This document shows positions 16,325 through 23,335 of a stretch of DNA of 31,576 nt, in pieces (positions within the stretch are counted from its first letter, which is position 1; every line of letters starts with the position of its first letter). A model generated the notes under the pieces. It saw only the letters and a list, made by a program, of their open reading frames with translations, ran no database searches and was not told where the DNA came from. This stretch comes from Fidelibacterota bacterium UBA6531 (GTDB lineage Bacteria; Fidelibacterota; Marinisomatia; Marinisomatales; TCS55): positions 12,984 through 44,559 of the forward strand of contig DJKX01000046.1 in NCBI GenBank assembly GCA_002436185.1, given 5' to 3'. The position numbers and the translations under genes were made by a program.

Positions 16325-17002
16325 ATGAAGAATATAAAATTATTAGTCATAATCAACCTTTTTGTTTTCACCAGCTTGTTTGCTATTGGGGGTCTAGGAT
16401 TTTATGGTGGCCAGGGGATGTTAACTGTTGCTTCTACAACAGATGAAAATGATATTGCCACTGTAACGACCGGAGAATTCAGTAACCCTATGCAGTTCGG
16501 TGTATATCTTTATATTGATGCAATACCTTTTATAGATATTGAAGTTGATGCCCAAGCCACTTGGAGTGAATATACATTTGATTTTAGTAATGATTTATAT
16601 ACAGCTGGACCATATGATTCTTATTGGGGAGGTGTCTCAACATATATTACACTAAGGAAAAAACTTATTGGTTTTGGCATCCCTTTACTGGGTGGAGCTA
16701 AAATCCATGCCGGTGGTGGTTATAATATGCATTCATTTGGTCCACTTGCAAATCTGAATTTAGTGGAAGATTTAATGGGTGACTTATCTGTTGAACCGGA
16801 ATTTAATGAAAAGAAATTAGTGGAATTTGTAAAGGATAATAAGGTTGATATTAATGGCTTTCATGTCCAAGCAGGTTTACAGTTCAAACTTTTGATGCTT
16901 GATTCTTTTCTTATCTATAGACAGACCTTTGGTGGATTTGAAGATGTTATAGATGCTAAATCCTTTGGCAGTATTAACCTCCGGTTGGGATTTGGTATCT
17001 GA
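16325..17002 (+). CDS. exported protein of unknown function, probable outer-membrane beta-barrel
   Basis: I do not recognise a named family. The 225-residue protein begins with a clear signal peptide (MKNIKLLVIINLFVFTSLFA). It continues as glycine- and aromatic-rich strands (GGLGFYGGQGML, GVYLYIDAIPFIDIEVDAQATW, GGAKIHAGGGYNMHSFG) and ends NLRLGFGI, a terminal strand suited to an outer-membrane barrel. A strong ribosome site GGGAG stands 6 nt before the ATG. The gene stands alone between a divergent peptidase gene and a convergent hydrolase gene, and is followed by a strong terminator, so it is likely a single-gene transcript. Confidence 0.8.
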   Translation: MKNIKLLVIINLFVFTSLFAIGGLGFYGGQGMLTVASTTDENDIATVTTGEFSNPMQFGVYLYIDAIPFIDIEVDAQATWSEYTFDFSNDLYTAGPYDSYWGGVSTYITLRKKLIGFGIPLLGGAKIHAGGGYNMHSFGPLANLNLVEDLMGDLSVEPEFNEKKLVEFVKDNKVDINGFHVQAGLQFKLLMLDSFLIYRQTFGGFEDVIDAKSFGSINLRLGFGI

Positions 17003-17022
17003 CACCCAGATCAGAATTATTG

Positions 17023-17048
17023 AAAAAGGGGCAAAACTGCCCCTTTTT
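17023..17048. terminator. bidirectional rho-independent terminator
   Basis: A perfect 11-bp stem (AAAAAGGGGCA at 17023-17033 with TGCCCCTTTTT at 17038-17048) encloses an AAAC loop. T-runs follow in both directions. It lies 20 bases after the exported-protein stop and overlaps the last codon of the convergent acylase gene by one base, so it can end both transcripts. Confidence 0.9.
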
Positions 17049-19156
17049 TATTTCAATAATATCAGTTTTTGAATTTGTCGCTGTTCCCCGGAAACTAATT
17101 TCACTATATACATACCGCTAGCCATTCCGTCGGCATTCCAAACAATTTCATATTCACCAGCATTAAGTTTTTTATTGGCTAATGTTTCCACCAACCGGCC
17201 GTTTAGATCATAAATACGTAAAGATGTAGGATGCTGTAACCCTACAGAAAACCTAATAGTAGTTACGGGATTAAAGGGATTGGGGTAAGGCACATACAAC
17301 TTGAATTCATTCGGTAATATTTCTGATCCTGTCCCGGCAATCTCTTCACCAAAAATCATATCTTTAAAGTCATAAGCTTCGTGCAAGGCCCACTGGTCAT
17401 TTTTGTGGGAGCTGGGTGTACCATCAATATGGATCAGATCGCTCTGCCCCGGAGGGTTTATGTTATAATCGATTATCTCTGTTCCGGTTAATTCATAAGC
17501 ACCCTGATAAGTACCGTGTGAATTAATATTGTTCGGCACTGATTTCACATCTTCGAGGGTCATACTGGAAAAAGACGTGACAAAATTGGTAATGTAATCT
17601 ACACCATTACAGATTCCTGCTCCGGAAAACCACGGGCCAATATCGCCGTTATTCCACCAAGGCGCTGGTTTATTATTCCAGTTTGTAAAATATCCCCAAT
17701 CCGGATTGAGTGTTTGAGGTAGATCTTCAAAGGCAATGAAACCACCCCATTCTTCAGAACCATCACCTTTGTGGGGCAGATAAGGGTGAACGCCATCGGT
17801 CCTATCCTGAAACCGCCCGGAATGCCAGAAACCAATATTTTGATCTTGATCAATCACAAAACAATTGAATGACATTGGTGCTGTGCTTAGCGCACTTTCG
17901 TATTCATAAATGTCGGTTGCTTTATTGACTTGATACAAATATTCAGCCATAAGCAGTTCATCCAGCCAGAATGTCATTTTATGAGAATAGGCTTGTTTGA
18001 GAGGTGTATATGCACCAACAACAGGGCCGTGAATAGTGCGCCAGTGAGTATAAATTTCGTAACTATTAATCGTATAAATAGTATCTACTAGAACCTCAAA
18101 ATCCAGCCACTCACCATTGTGCCAGTAGCCATCGCTGTAACTCGTAGATTGCATTGAATCAATATATGTATCCACGTTGTCGCTGACGCCGCTGGTCCAG
18201 GTCCAGCCTACATTTACATTGTGTCCGAGAACAACAAAAGGAAATCCGGGGATAGACATTCCACCGACGTGTACGGTAGGGCATTCCAGTTCCACTTCCA
18301 TTGTGACGGTAGGATTATCATATTGGGGTGCACCCATTTGCGGACAGCCTAATAACATAGTGTTTCCGGATGTAGAAAACCCTGCAGATACTAATGTAGC
18401 AAAACTGCCAAATTTATATATAAGGCCATGATCTTTTTTAAACTGCTCCATGAATTCCTGTGTAGCTTCATATTCCAAAGCTGCCTCTTCCGGAATGGTC
18501 ATTCCGGAATAATGCCAGGCTTGACCTGTGGCTTGACCTGAATCTGGGATTGTGGTAGAGCAAGTCGGATCATTTATAGGTCTATTTTCATTAAACCAGG
18601 TCCAGCCATTGTTCTGCAGTTCAACTAATCGAGACAGTTCATCGCCTCCAAATTTGCCAAAATCCCAGAGCATGTATACACCAAACGCAGCAAGGTCTGT
18701 CGCAGTGTATATGTCAAAATCCATATTATTATATTGAATTGGTTTGTAAATATCCGGTGATTGATTCATGGTATCAACATAAGCATTCACCCCATCTACA
18801 TATGCTTGAACAGCGGTTTGCAGTTCCTGGGAACAATTATTTAACATTGTATTTAATTCAGCTTTTGTATACCCGTTCTTTCGAATTTCTTTATCGAAAT
18901 CCAATCCATATGCTCCATACCACTCACTTAACCTTCCAGTAGCCGCTCGGCGGTTAAGGTCAATCTGGTACAAACGGTCATTGGCTTCAGCAAAACCCTG
19001 CCCAAAAAACATGGCAGCTTCATTATCGGCTTTGATGTGCGGCACACCGTACTCGTCCCGGTCAATGATGACCGTGGTGCCATCCGGAGTAATCAAATGT
19101 TTAGTATCAGCCAATAATACTGAAATTGTAAGCAGAATGGTAATTAGATAACGCAT
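17048..19156 (-). CDS. penicillin-acylase-family (S45) hydrolase with type IX-style sorting tail
   Basis: The 702-residue protein has a signal peptide (residues 1-16) and an S45 N-terminal block (IDRDEYGVPHIKADN, then GFAEANDRLYQIDLNRRAATGRLSE split by turns). The likely autoprocessing Ser is Ser251 in KFGSFATLV. Counting it as residue 1, a Gln falls at position 23 (CPQMG), exactly as GlnB23 of E. coli penicillin G acylase, and Asn494 in NWNNKP aligns with AsnB241. These enzymes hydrolyse amides such as penicillins or acyl-homoserine lactones; the substrate here is unknown. Residues 625-702 (PNPFNPVTTIRFSV to the end) form a Por/type IX-style C-terminal domain. The beta-chain part is only about 365 residues, against 557 in the E. 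coli enzyme. It is 123 bases downstream of the sugar operon, on the same strand. Confidence 0.9.
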   Translation of the reverse strand: MRYLITILLTISVLLADTKHLITPDGTTVIIDRDEYGVPHIKADNEAAMFFGQGFAEANDRLYQIDLNRRAATGRLSEWYGAYGLDFDKEIRKNGYTKAELNTMLNNCSQELQTAVQAYVDGVNAYVDTMNQSPDIYKPIQYNNMDFDIYTATDLAAFGVYMLWDFGKFGGDELSRLVELQNNGWTWFNENRPINDPTCSTTIPDSGQATGQAWHYSGMTIPEEAALEYEATQEFMEQFKKDHGLIYKFGSFATLVSAGFSTSGNTMLLGCPQMGAPQYDNPTVTMEVELECPTVHVGGMSIPGFPFVVLGHNVNVGWTWTSGVSDNVDTYIDSMQSTSYSDGYWHNGEWLDFEVLVDTIYTINSYEIYTHWRTIHGPVVGAYTPLKQAYSHKMTFWLDELLMAEYLYQVNKATDIYEYESALSTAPMSFNCFVIDQDQNIGFWHSGRFQDRTDGVHPYLPHKGDGSEEWGGFIAFEDLPQTLNPDWGYFTNWNNKPAPWWNNGDIGPWFSGAGICNGVDYITNFVTSFSSMTLEDVKSVPNNINSHGTYQGAYELTGTEIIDYNINPPGQSDLIHIDGTPSSHKNDQWALHEAYDFKDMIFGEEIAGTGSEILPNEFKLYVPYPNPFNPVTTIRFSVGLQHPTSLRIYDLNGRLVETLANKKLNAGEYEIVWNADGMASGMYIVKLVSGEQRQIQKLILLK

Positions 19157-19189
19157 TTAAACCTCTCTTGCAATTTTTAAATCTTGCGA

Positions 19190-19230
19190 ATTTACAGCTT
19201 TTTTGCCAAAACAACTGTTTGGATATGTTA
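19190..19230 (-). pseudogene. orphan coding relic: tail end of a secreted-protein gene
   Basis: On the minus strand 19227-19192 reads HIQTVVLAKKL followed by TAA, preceded directly by an in-frame stop (19230-19228). The lamin-tail protein gene ends IQTVVLAKKL and TAA. Bases 19190-19226 and 25583-25619 agree at 34 of 37 positions. All three differences are third-position, synonymous changes (AAG/AAA, GTT/GTA, ACA/ACG). This is best read as the last codons of a lost relative of the secreted-protein gene. The rest of the 123-base gap (19157-19279) shows only a 6-bp hairpin without a T-run and the ribosome region of the acylase gene. Confidence 0.6.
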
Positions 19231-19279
19231 CTAGCTCGTAACAGTAAAAAAGATATAATGGCCCATTCCGGAGTAAAAA

Positions 19280-20191
19280 TTATTGAATGGAAGCCCTCAC
19301 TTTTTTCAATAGTTCACGGGTAAGGCGAATGCCTTCCATTTCACTGTGGACACTGCCTTCATACTCTATGCCCACATAACCGTTGTAGCCGGCATCCAGG
19401 ACAATGTTCATCATTTTATAAAAATCTGTATTTATTTCATTCCCCTCATCATCAAACTCGTGGCTCTTGGCACTGACCGCCTTGGCGTAAGGCATAAGTT
19501 CTTTCATTCCCAAGTAGCGGTCATACCATTCATCTTCCTGAATTTTGAAATTGCCGAAGTCAGGAAGTGTACCAAAACGAGGATGGTTTGCTTTTCCCAT
19601 AACCGCCGATAACCATTTTCCATTGGAAGAAAGACCGCCATGATTTTCCACAATCGTATTAATTCCGATTTTATCACTGAATTCTGTAAGGCGCTGTAAA
19701 CCATCTGCTGCCAATTCGATCTGCTCTTCATAAGAACCTGCACTTCTTGCATTAACACGAATAGAATGACAACCTAAATATTTTGCTGCTTCAACCCACT
19801 TATAGTGATTCTCCACAGCCCGAAGACGCTTCTTTTGATTGGGATCTCCCAGGTTGCCTTCTTCATCGCACATGATGAGTAAACTTTTTACACCGGAGTT
19901 ATCGGCCCGTTGTTTCATTTCCGACAGGTAGGCTGTATTTTTGGCTTTTTCAAAAAAGAAAGTATTCACATATTCGATAGCATCTATCCCAAACTCATTT
20001 TTTGCTATGGCAGCAAAATCGAGATGATCTAAATCTCCATTCCGGATGGTACGGTGGAGGGACCACTCGGCCAGCGATATTTTAAATGGCAATGGTTGGT
20101 TAGATCCTGAAAACATTGCACTGTCTAATCTTGAAAAAACCAGTCCTCCTGTAATAACTGCTGTTTTTTTTATGAAATCCCGGCGGTTCAA
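19280..20191 (-). CDS. Tat-exported sugar isomerase/epimerase-like TIM-barrel protein
   Basis: This is an AP-endonuclease-2/xylose-isomerase-like TIM barrel. The open frame extends back to 20311, but that would overlap the DUF1080 gene by over 100 bases. A TTG at 20191, one base after that gene's TAG, gives MNRRDFIKKTAVITGGLVF, a textbook twin-arginine signal, and a 303-residue protein. No Shine-Dalgarno is visible, so coupling is likely. Metal-site residues in the family order are Glu182 (VENHGG), Asp211 (LPDFGNF), His244 (AKSHEFD) and Glu276 (VGIEYEG), all present. Relatives act as sugar epimerases, isomerases or 3-keto-sugar lyases/hydratases. It is the last gene of the operon, and export places it in the periplasm with the DUF1080 protein. 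Confidence 0.88.
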   Translation of the reverse strand: MNRRDFIKKTAVITGGLVFSRLDSAMFSGSNQPLPFKISLAEWSLHRTIRNGDLDHLDFAAIAKNEFGIDAIEYVNTFFFEKAKNTAYLSEMKQRADNSGVKSLLIMCDEEGNLGDPNQKKRLRAVENHYKWVEAAKYLGCHSIRVNARSAGSYEEQIELAADGLQRLTEFSDKIGINTIVENHGGLSSNGKWLSAVMGKANHPRFGTLPDFGNFKIQEDEWYDRYLGMKELMPYAKAVSAKSHEFDDEGNEINTDFYKMMNIVLDAGYNGYVGIEYEGSVHSEMEGIRLTRELLKKVRASIQ

Positions 20192-20192
20192 T

Positions 20193-20846
20193 CTATAACT
20201 TGCGGATGCGGATGTTGCGGTACCACACTTCACCATGATCTCCCTGTAATCCAATATGACCTGATGATGCCTTGGCAAAAAGAGGCATTGTTTTGAACTT
20301 ACTTTTGGCAATCAATGCCTTCATGTGCTCACTTTGGTATATGTAATCAACAACCTTAATTCCATTCAGCCAATGTTCTATATGGTTGTCCTGCACTTTG
20401 ATCCGCACCCGGTTGAATTCACCCACCGGTTTAACCACACTGGCAGATGCAGCAATTAAGTCATATAATGATCCGGCGGAAGTTAAAGCAGCTTTACCAT
20501 CGGTATGAGTTGCGTCGTCGAGGACCTGCATTTCCGGGGCGGATTCATAAATGTACTTTCCTTTCTCTGTAGCAAAATAAAAAATACCGCTGTTACCGCC
20601 TTTTGGAATTTTCCATTCCAGTTCAAGCTCGAAGTTTTTATAAACATCTTCTGAAATCAAGTCAACCCCATGGCCGGGAATTGTTTTCAAGGCGCTATCC
20701 ACGATCACCCATGACTCTGGCAGCCCCTTTTGTTTATAACCCCGGAGACCGCTGACTTTTTCACCGTCAAAAAGAACGGTCCATTCGGCATTAGATGTAC
20801 AACTGATCATAAAGAAAATTATAAATATTAAACGGGTATTTTTCAT
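20193..20846 (-). CDS. DUF1080 (3-keto-disaccharide hydrolase family) probable lipoprotein
   Basis: The 217-residue protein starts at ATG 20846, one base after the preceding stop and with AAAGGA upstream; an earlier in-frame ATG at 20870 would overlap the oxidoreductase gene. Residues 1-18 (MKNTRLIFIIFFMISC) form a signal with an imperfect lipobox ending at Cys16, so it is probably lipid-anchored. The rest is one concanavalin-like DUF1080 domain, marked by WTVLFDGEKVSGLRGY, the W.IPKGGNSGIFYF block, the PEMQVLDD segment and the ending GHIGLQGDHGEVWYRNIRIR. Members of this family cleave 3-keto-glycosides made by Gfo/Idh/MocA-type dehydrogenases, and two of those are encoded in the same operon. 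Confidence 0.93.
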   Translation of the reverse strand: MKNTRLIFIIFFMISCTSNAEWTVLFDGEKVSGLRGYKQKGLPESWVIVDSALKTIPGHGVDLISEDVYKNFELELEWKIPKGGNSGIFYFATEKGKYIYESAPEMQVLDDATHTDGKAALTSAGSLYDLIAASASVVKPVGEFNRVRIKVQDNHIEHWLNGIKVVDYIYQSEHMKALIAKSKFKTMPLFAKASSGHIGLQGDHGEVWYRNIRIRKL

Positions 20847-20847
20847 T

Positions 20848-22098
20848 TTATCCTTTCGGATTCCATTCACCGCGGGCTACTGCGGGAATGAATGTTTCTA
20901 TTGCTGTATTGGGTAATTGAATGGTTTTGCCCTGTTCAGCACTCATATAGGCAGCCATGAGCAGTCGCGTTACATCCAGGCCGTCATCAAAATTTTCTTC
21001 CGGCCGTTTCCCTGCCAGGAATGATTCCACCATGTGGCGGTTTTCGGCCGTATAGCCATAGACTTCCGCTTCATTGCTCACCACCGGCATGCCGCCAGAC
21101 TCGGCATTTTGTTTTTCGACAAGGTCTTCACCTTCAGCGCCGGTGACCTTACGGCTGAAGAATACTTTAAGGTCCGGATCAAGTGTATTGACAAACATGG
21201 AATATTCTGGTCCAAACAGTTCCATACTCAAGCGCAAACCTTCGCCCACAAAACACCAGGACGTGGTTGTTTCAACGATCAGTTTATTCCCATCCTCATC
21301 CAAATATTCAATTAATGACCGGGCAAAATCTTCAGAAGGACGTTTGGTATAATCGGTCTCACCGCCGCTGTTGTCTGATAAGATTTTGGCATATTCAGGC
21401 CGCTGCCATTTCAGGCAATCCATATGGGCGCTAATACTGACTGCGGTGAGTGAGTCCCGGGGTTTTCCCGGTGCGGTGAGCATGAAGCGTGCTTCTTCCA
21501 CGGAATGGCACATCATATCATTCAGCACACCGCCGCCTTGGAGCGAACCTTCCCAGAACCAGGGCATGTGGGGACCGCTGTGTTCTTCCGCTGCACGGGC
21601 TAAATAGGGCCTGCCGGTGGTGGCAGCACCGCGCGCCCAAACTATTTCCTTACCCCGCGTGATTGATGGAGAAAAAACCTGGTTTTCTAGGTAACCATCC
21701 AGGAGTCCCACACTTTGGGTAAGTTCGCAAACTTTTTGCGCTTCTGCAACATTGCGTCCTAATGGTTTTTCACACGTTACACCGATCAGTTCACCTTTCC
21801 CAGAGGAAATAGCGTTGGCAATCTCTTCGAATGTTTCGATGCGGGCGAAATTGGGCGAACATACCCATAACGCATTTATAGCTGGATCTGCAATCATATC
21901 GGTGATGGTGTCATAAGCTTTTGCATTATCTCCTACGCCAATTGATTTCGCCAGCGCTGCTGATTCTTCCGCCGATGCTTTGGTGCGGGACATGACGCCT
22001 ATAACATCCACATCCCGAACACCGATCAAAGATTGGATGTGAAAACGGGTGATGAAACCACCGCCAATGAATCCGATTCCTAATCTCTTAACGGACAT
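20848..22098 (-). CDS. Gfo/Idh/MocA family oxidoreductase, cytoplasmic
   Basis: The 416-residue protein is an NAD(P)-dependent sugar oxidoreductase of the glucose-fructose oxidoreductase/inositol dehydrogenase/MocA class. It opens directly with the Rossmann motif GFIGGGFITRFH and has no signal peptide, so it is cytoplasmic. The family's EKP signature is intact in CEKPLGRNVAEA, with the Lys expected to act in catalysis. A C-terminal dimerisation sheet follows. It starts 7 nt after the transporter stop and ends 1 nt before the DUF1080 start. In the operon it would act on imported sugar or keto-sugar, for example reducing a 3-keto group; the direction and substrate are inferred. Confidence 0.93.
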   Translation of the reverse strand: MSVKRLGIGFIGGGFITRFHIQSLIGVRDVDVIGVMSRTKASAEESAALAKSIGVGDNAKAYDTITDMIADPAINALWVCSPNFARIETFEEIANAISSGKGELIGVTCEKPLGRNVAEAQKVCELTQSVGLLDGYLENQVFSPSITRGKEIVWARGAATTGRPYLARAAEEHSGPHMPWFWEGSLQGGGVLNDMMCHSVEEARFMLTAPGKPRDSLTAVSISAHMDCLKWQRPEYAKILSDNSGGETDYTKRPSEDFARSLIEYLDEDGNKLIVETTTSWCFVGEGLRLSMELFGPEYSMFVNTLDPDLKVFFSRKVTGAEGEDLVEKQNAESGGMPVVSNEAEVYGYTAENRHMVESFLAGKRPEENFDDGLDVTRLLMAAYMSAEQGKTIQLPNTAIETFIPAVARGEWNPKG

Positions 22099-22105
22099 AT
22101 CTTAT

Positions 22106-23317
22106 CTATATTCTTCTTAAGTCAGCGTCAGATGTGCTTGTATCATCTTTGAAGAACAGCAGGAAAATAAAAGCAACAATGGTACACAATGATGCCGGGA
22201 TAAGGAAAAACTTCCACCAGATTGTATCTCCAGCCGGGGTTTTGAATGTATCCCAAATGTATCCAGTGAATAATGTGCCGAGATAATTGCCGACCCCCAA
22301 AGTGAAAAAGGTAAGCATCGCCTGGGCGGAGGCACGTATATCATCTTTGGCTTTCATATTAACGTAGATCTGGGAGGTTACAAAAAAGAATGCATAACCA
22401 AATCCATGTAGCGTCAGCGAGGAAATGATAACCGGTAAATTGGGTACCATAAACAGGAAATAGCGGATAGGCCAGGCAAGCATACCAATAACCATGGTAA
22501 CCCTGACACCGAGTTTTTTAATGGAAACATGGAGCAAAAATAAAAGGACTACCACTTCAGCGATCTGCGCTACAGTTTTAATGGCTGTGATCCAAGCCTC
22601 TTCGGCACCCATGTCCAATAAGAATGGCGCAGTGGGGATATAGTAAAACTGCAGTTCAGTTGTTACAACAAAAGAAGCAAGCATAAATATCAGAAAATTC
22701 CTATCCTTCAAGAGCGACAATGCTTCCAAAAAAGCCAAGGGATTTTGTTTGCTGGCCACAGGCGGTGTTTTGGGTAAACTGAAACAAAAAACACCCATGA
22801 TCGCAGATGTGATACATGCAAACATAAGCAAGTCACTGCCCCCGGTCCAATTTTCCGTCTGCCATGTACTGCGCATAAAAGTCACCATCCAGCCCACAGC
22901 GATCCAGCCCACAGTACCCCACATACGCACTTTGCCAAATTCTTCCTCGGCATTTTTTAAATGCCGAAAACAAATGGAATTGGTCAAAGCCAGGGTCGGG
23001 GCGTAGAAGAGACAATACACAAGCATCCATGTCCACATAGAACTGAATTCCTGCTGCACAGCCGTTAAATAGAGAAACACCGCTCCGGCAAGGTGTGCGA
23101 TACCTAAAAACACCTGTGTCTGCATGAGGCGGTCTGCTATCTGCCCGCCTACAAAAGGAGCCGCAATACAGCCGAGCCACATACAACCATAGATTGCAGC
23201 GATCTCACTCCCGGAAAATCCGATTTTATCCAAGTGGGCGCCTAGGGCAGTTGTCCATGATCCCCAGATGGCGTACTGGAGAAACATCATGATTCCGAAT
23301 TGAAACTTGTTTGTCAT
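22106..23317 (-). CDS. MFS transporter of the nucleoside:H+ symporter (NupG/XapB) type
   Basis: The 403-residue protein has about twelve transmembrane segments. The opening MFLQYAIWGSWTTALGAHL is typical of the nucleoside:H+ symporter branch of the major facilitator superfamily, followed by GGQIADRLM in the first intracellular loop and the LYAPTLALTNS-like segment in helix four. In FCB and Planctomycete genomes such permeases sit inside Gfo/Idh/MocA sugar clusters rather than with nucleoside enzymes, so the true substrate here may be a sugar or keto-sugar. A ribosome site (AGGA) precedes the ATG by 8 nt. The window has a separate CNT nucleoside carrier, which supports a non-nucleoside role for this one. 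Confidence 0.88.
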   Translation of the reverse strand: MTNKFQFGIMMFLQYAIWGSWTTALGAHLDKIGFSGSEIAAIYGCMWLGCIAAPFVGGQIADRLMQTQVFLGIAHLAGAVFLYLTAVQQEFSSMWTWMLVYCLFYAPTLALTNSICFRHLKNAEEEFGKVRMWGTVGWIAVGWMVTFMRSTWQTENWTGGSDLLMFACITSAIMGVFCFSLPKTPPVASKQNPLAFLEALSLLKDRNFLIFMLASFVVTTELQFYYIPTAPFLLDMGAEEAWITAIKTVAQIAEVVVLLFLLHVSIKKLGVRVTMVIGMLAWPIRYFLFMVPNLPVIISSLTLHGFGYAFFFVTSQIYVNMKAKDDIRASAQAMLTFFTLGVGNYLGTLFTGYIWDTFKTPAGDTIWWKFFLIPASLCTIVAFIFLLFFKDDTSTSDADLRRI

Positions 23318-23335
23318 ATGGTTATCCTGGTTGTT

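Noticed and set aside
19226..19243. TGTTAC/GTAACA hairpin after the sugar operon, considered as its terminator
   Set aside because: Six-bp stem, no T-run following it on the minus strand, so not a convincing rho-independent terminator.
20193..20311. Possible long overlap of the TIM-barrel and DUF1080 genes
   Set aside because: The TTG at 20191 gives a perfect Tat signal with a one-base gap, making the overlap unnecessary.
22833..23186. 117-codon minus-strand frame inside the MFS transporter gene
   Set aside because: Same strand, other frame of a clear twelve-helix transporter; high Arg/Cys content typical of a shadow.
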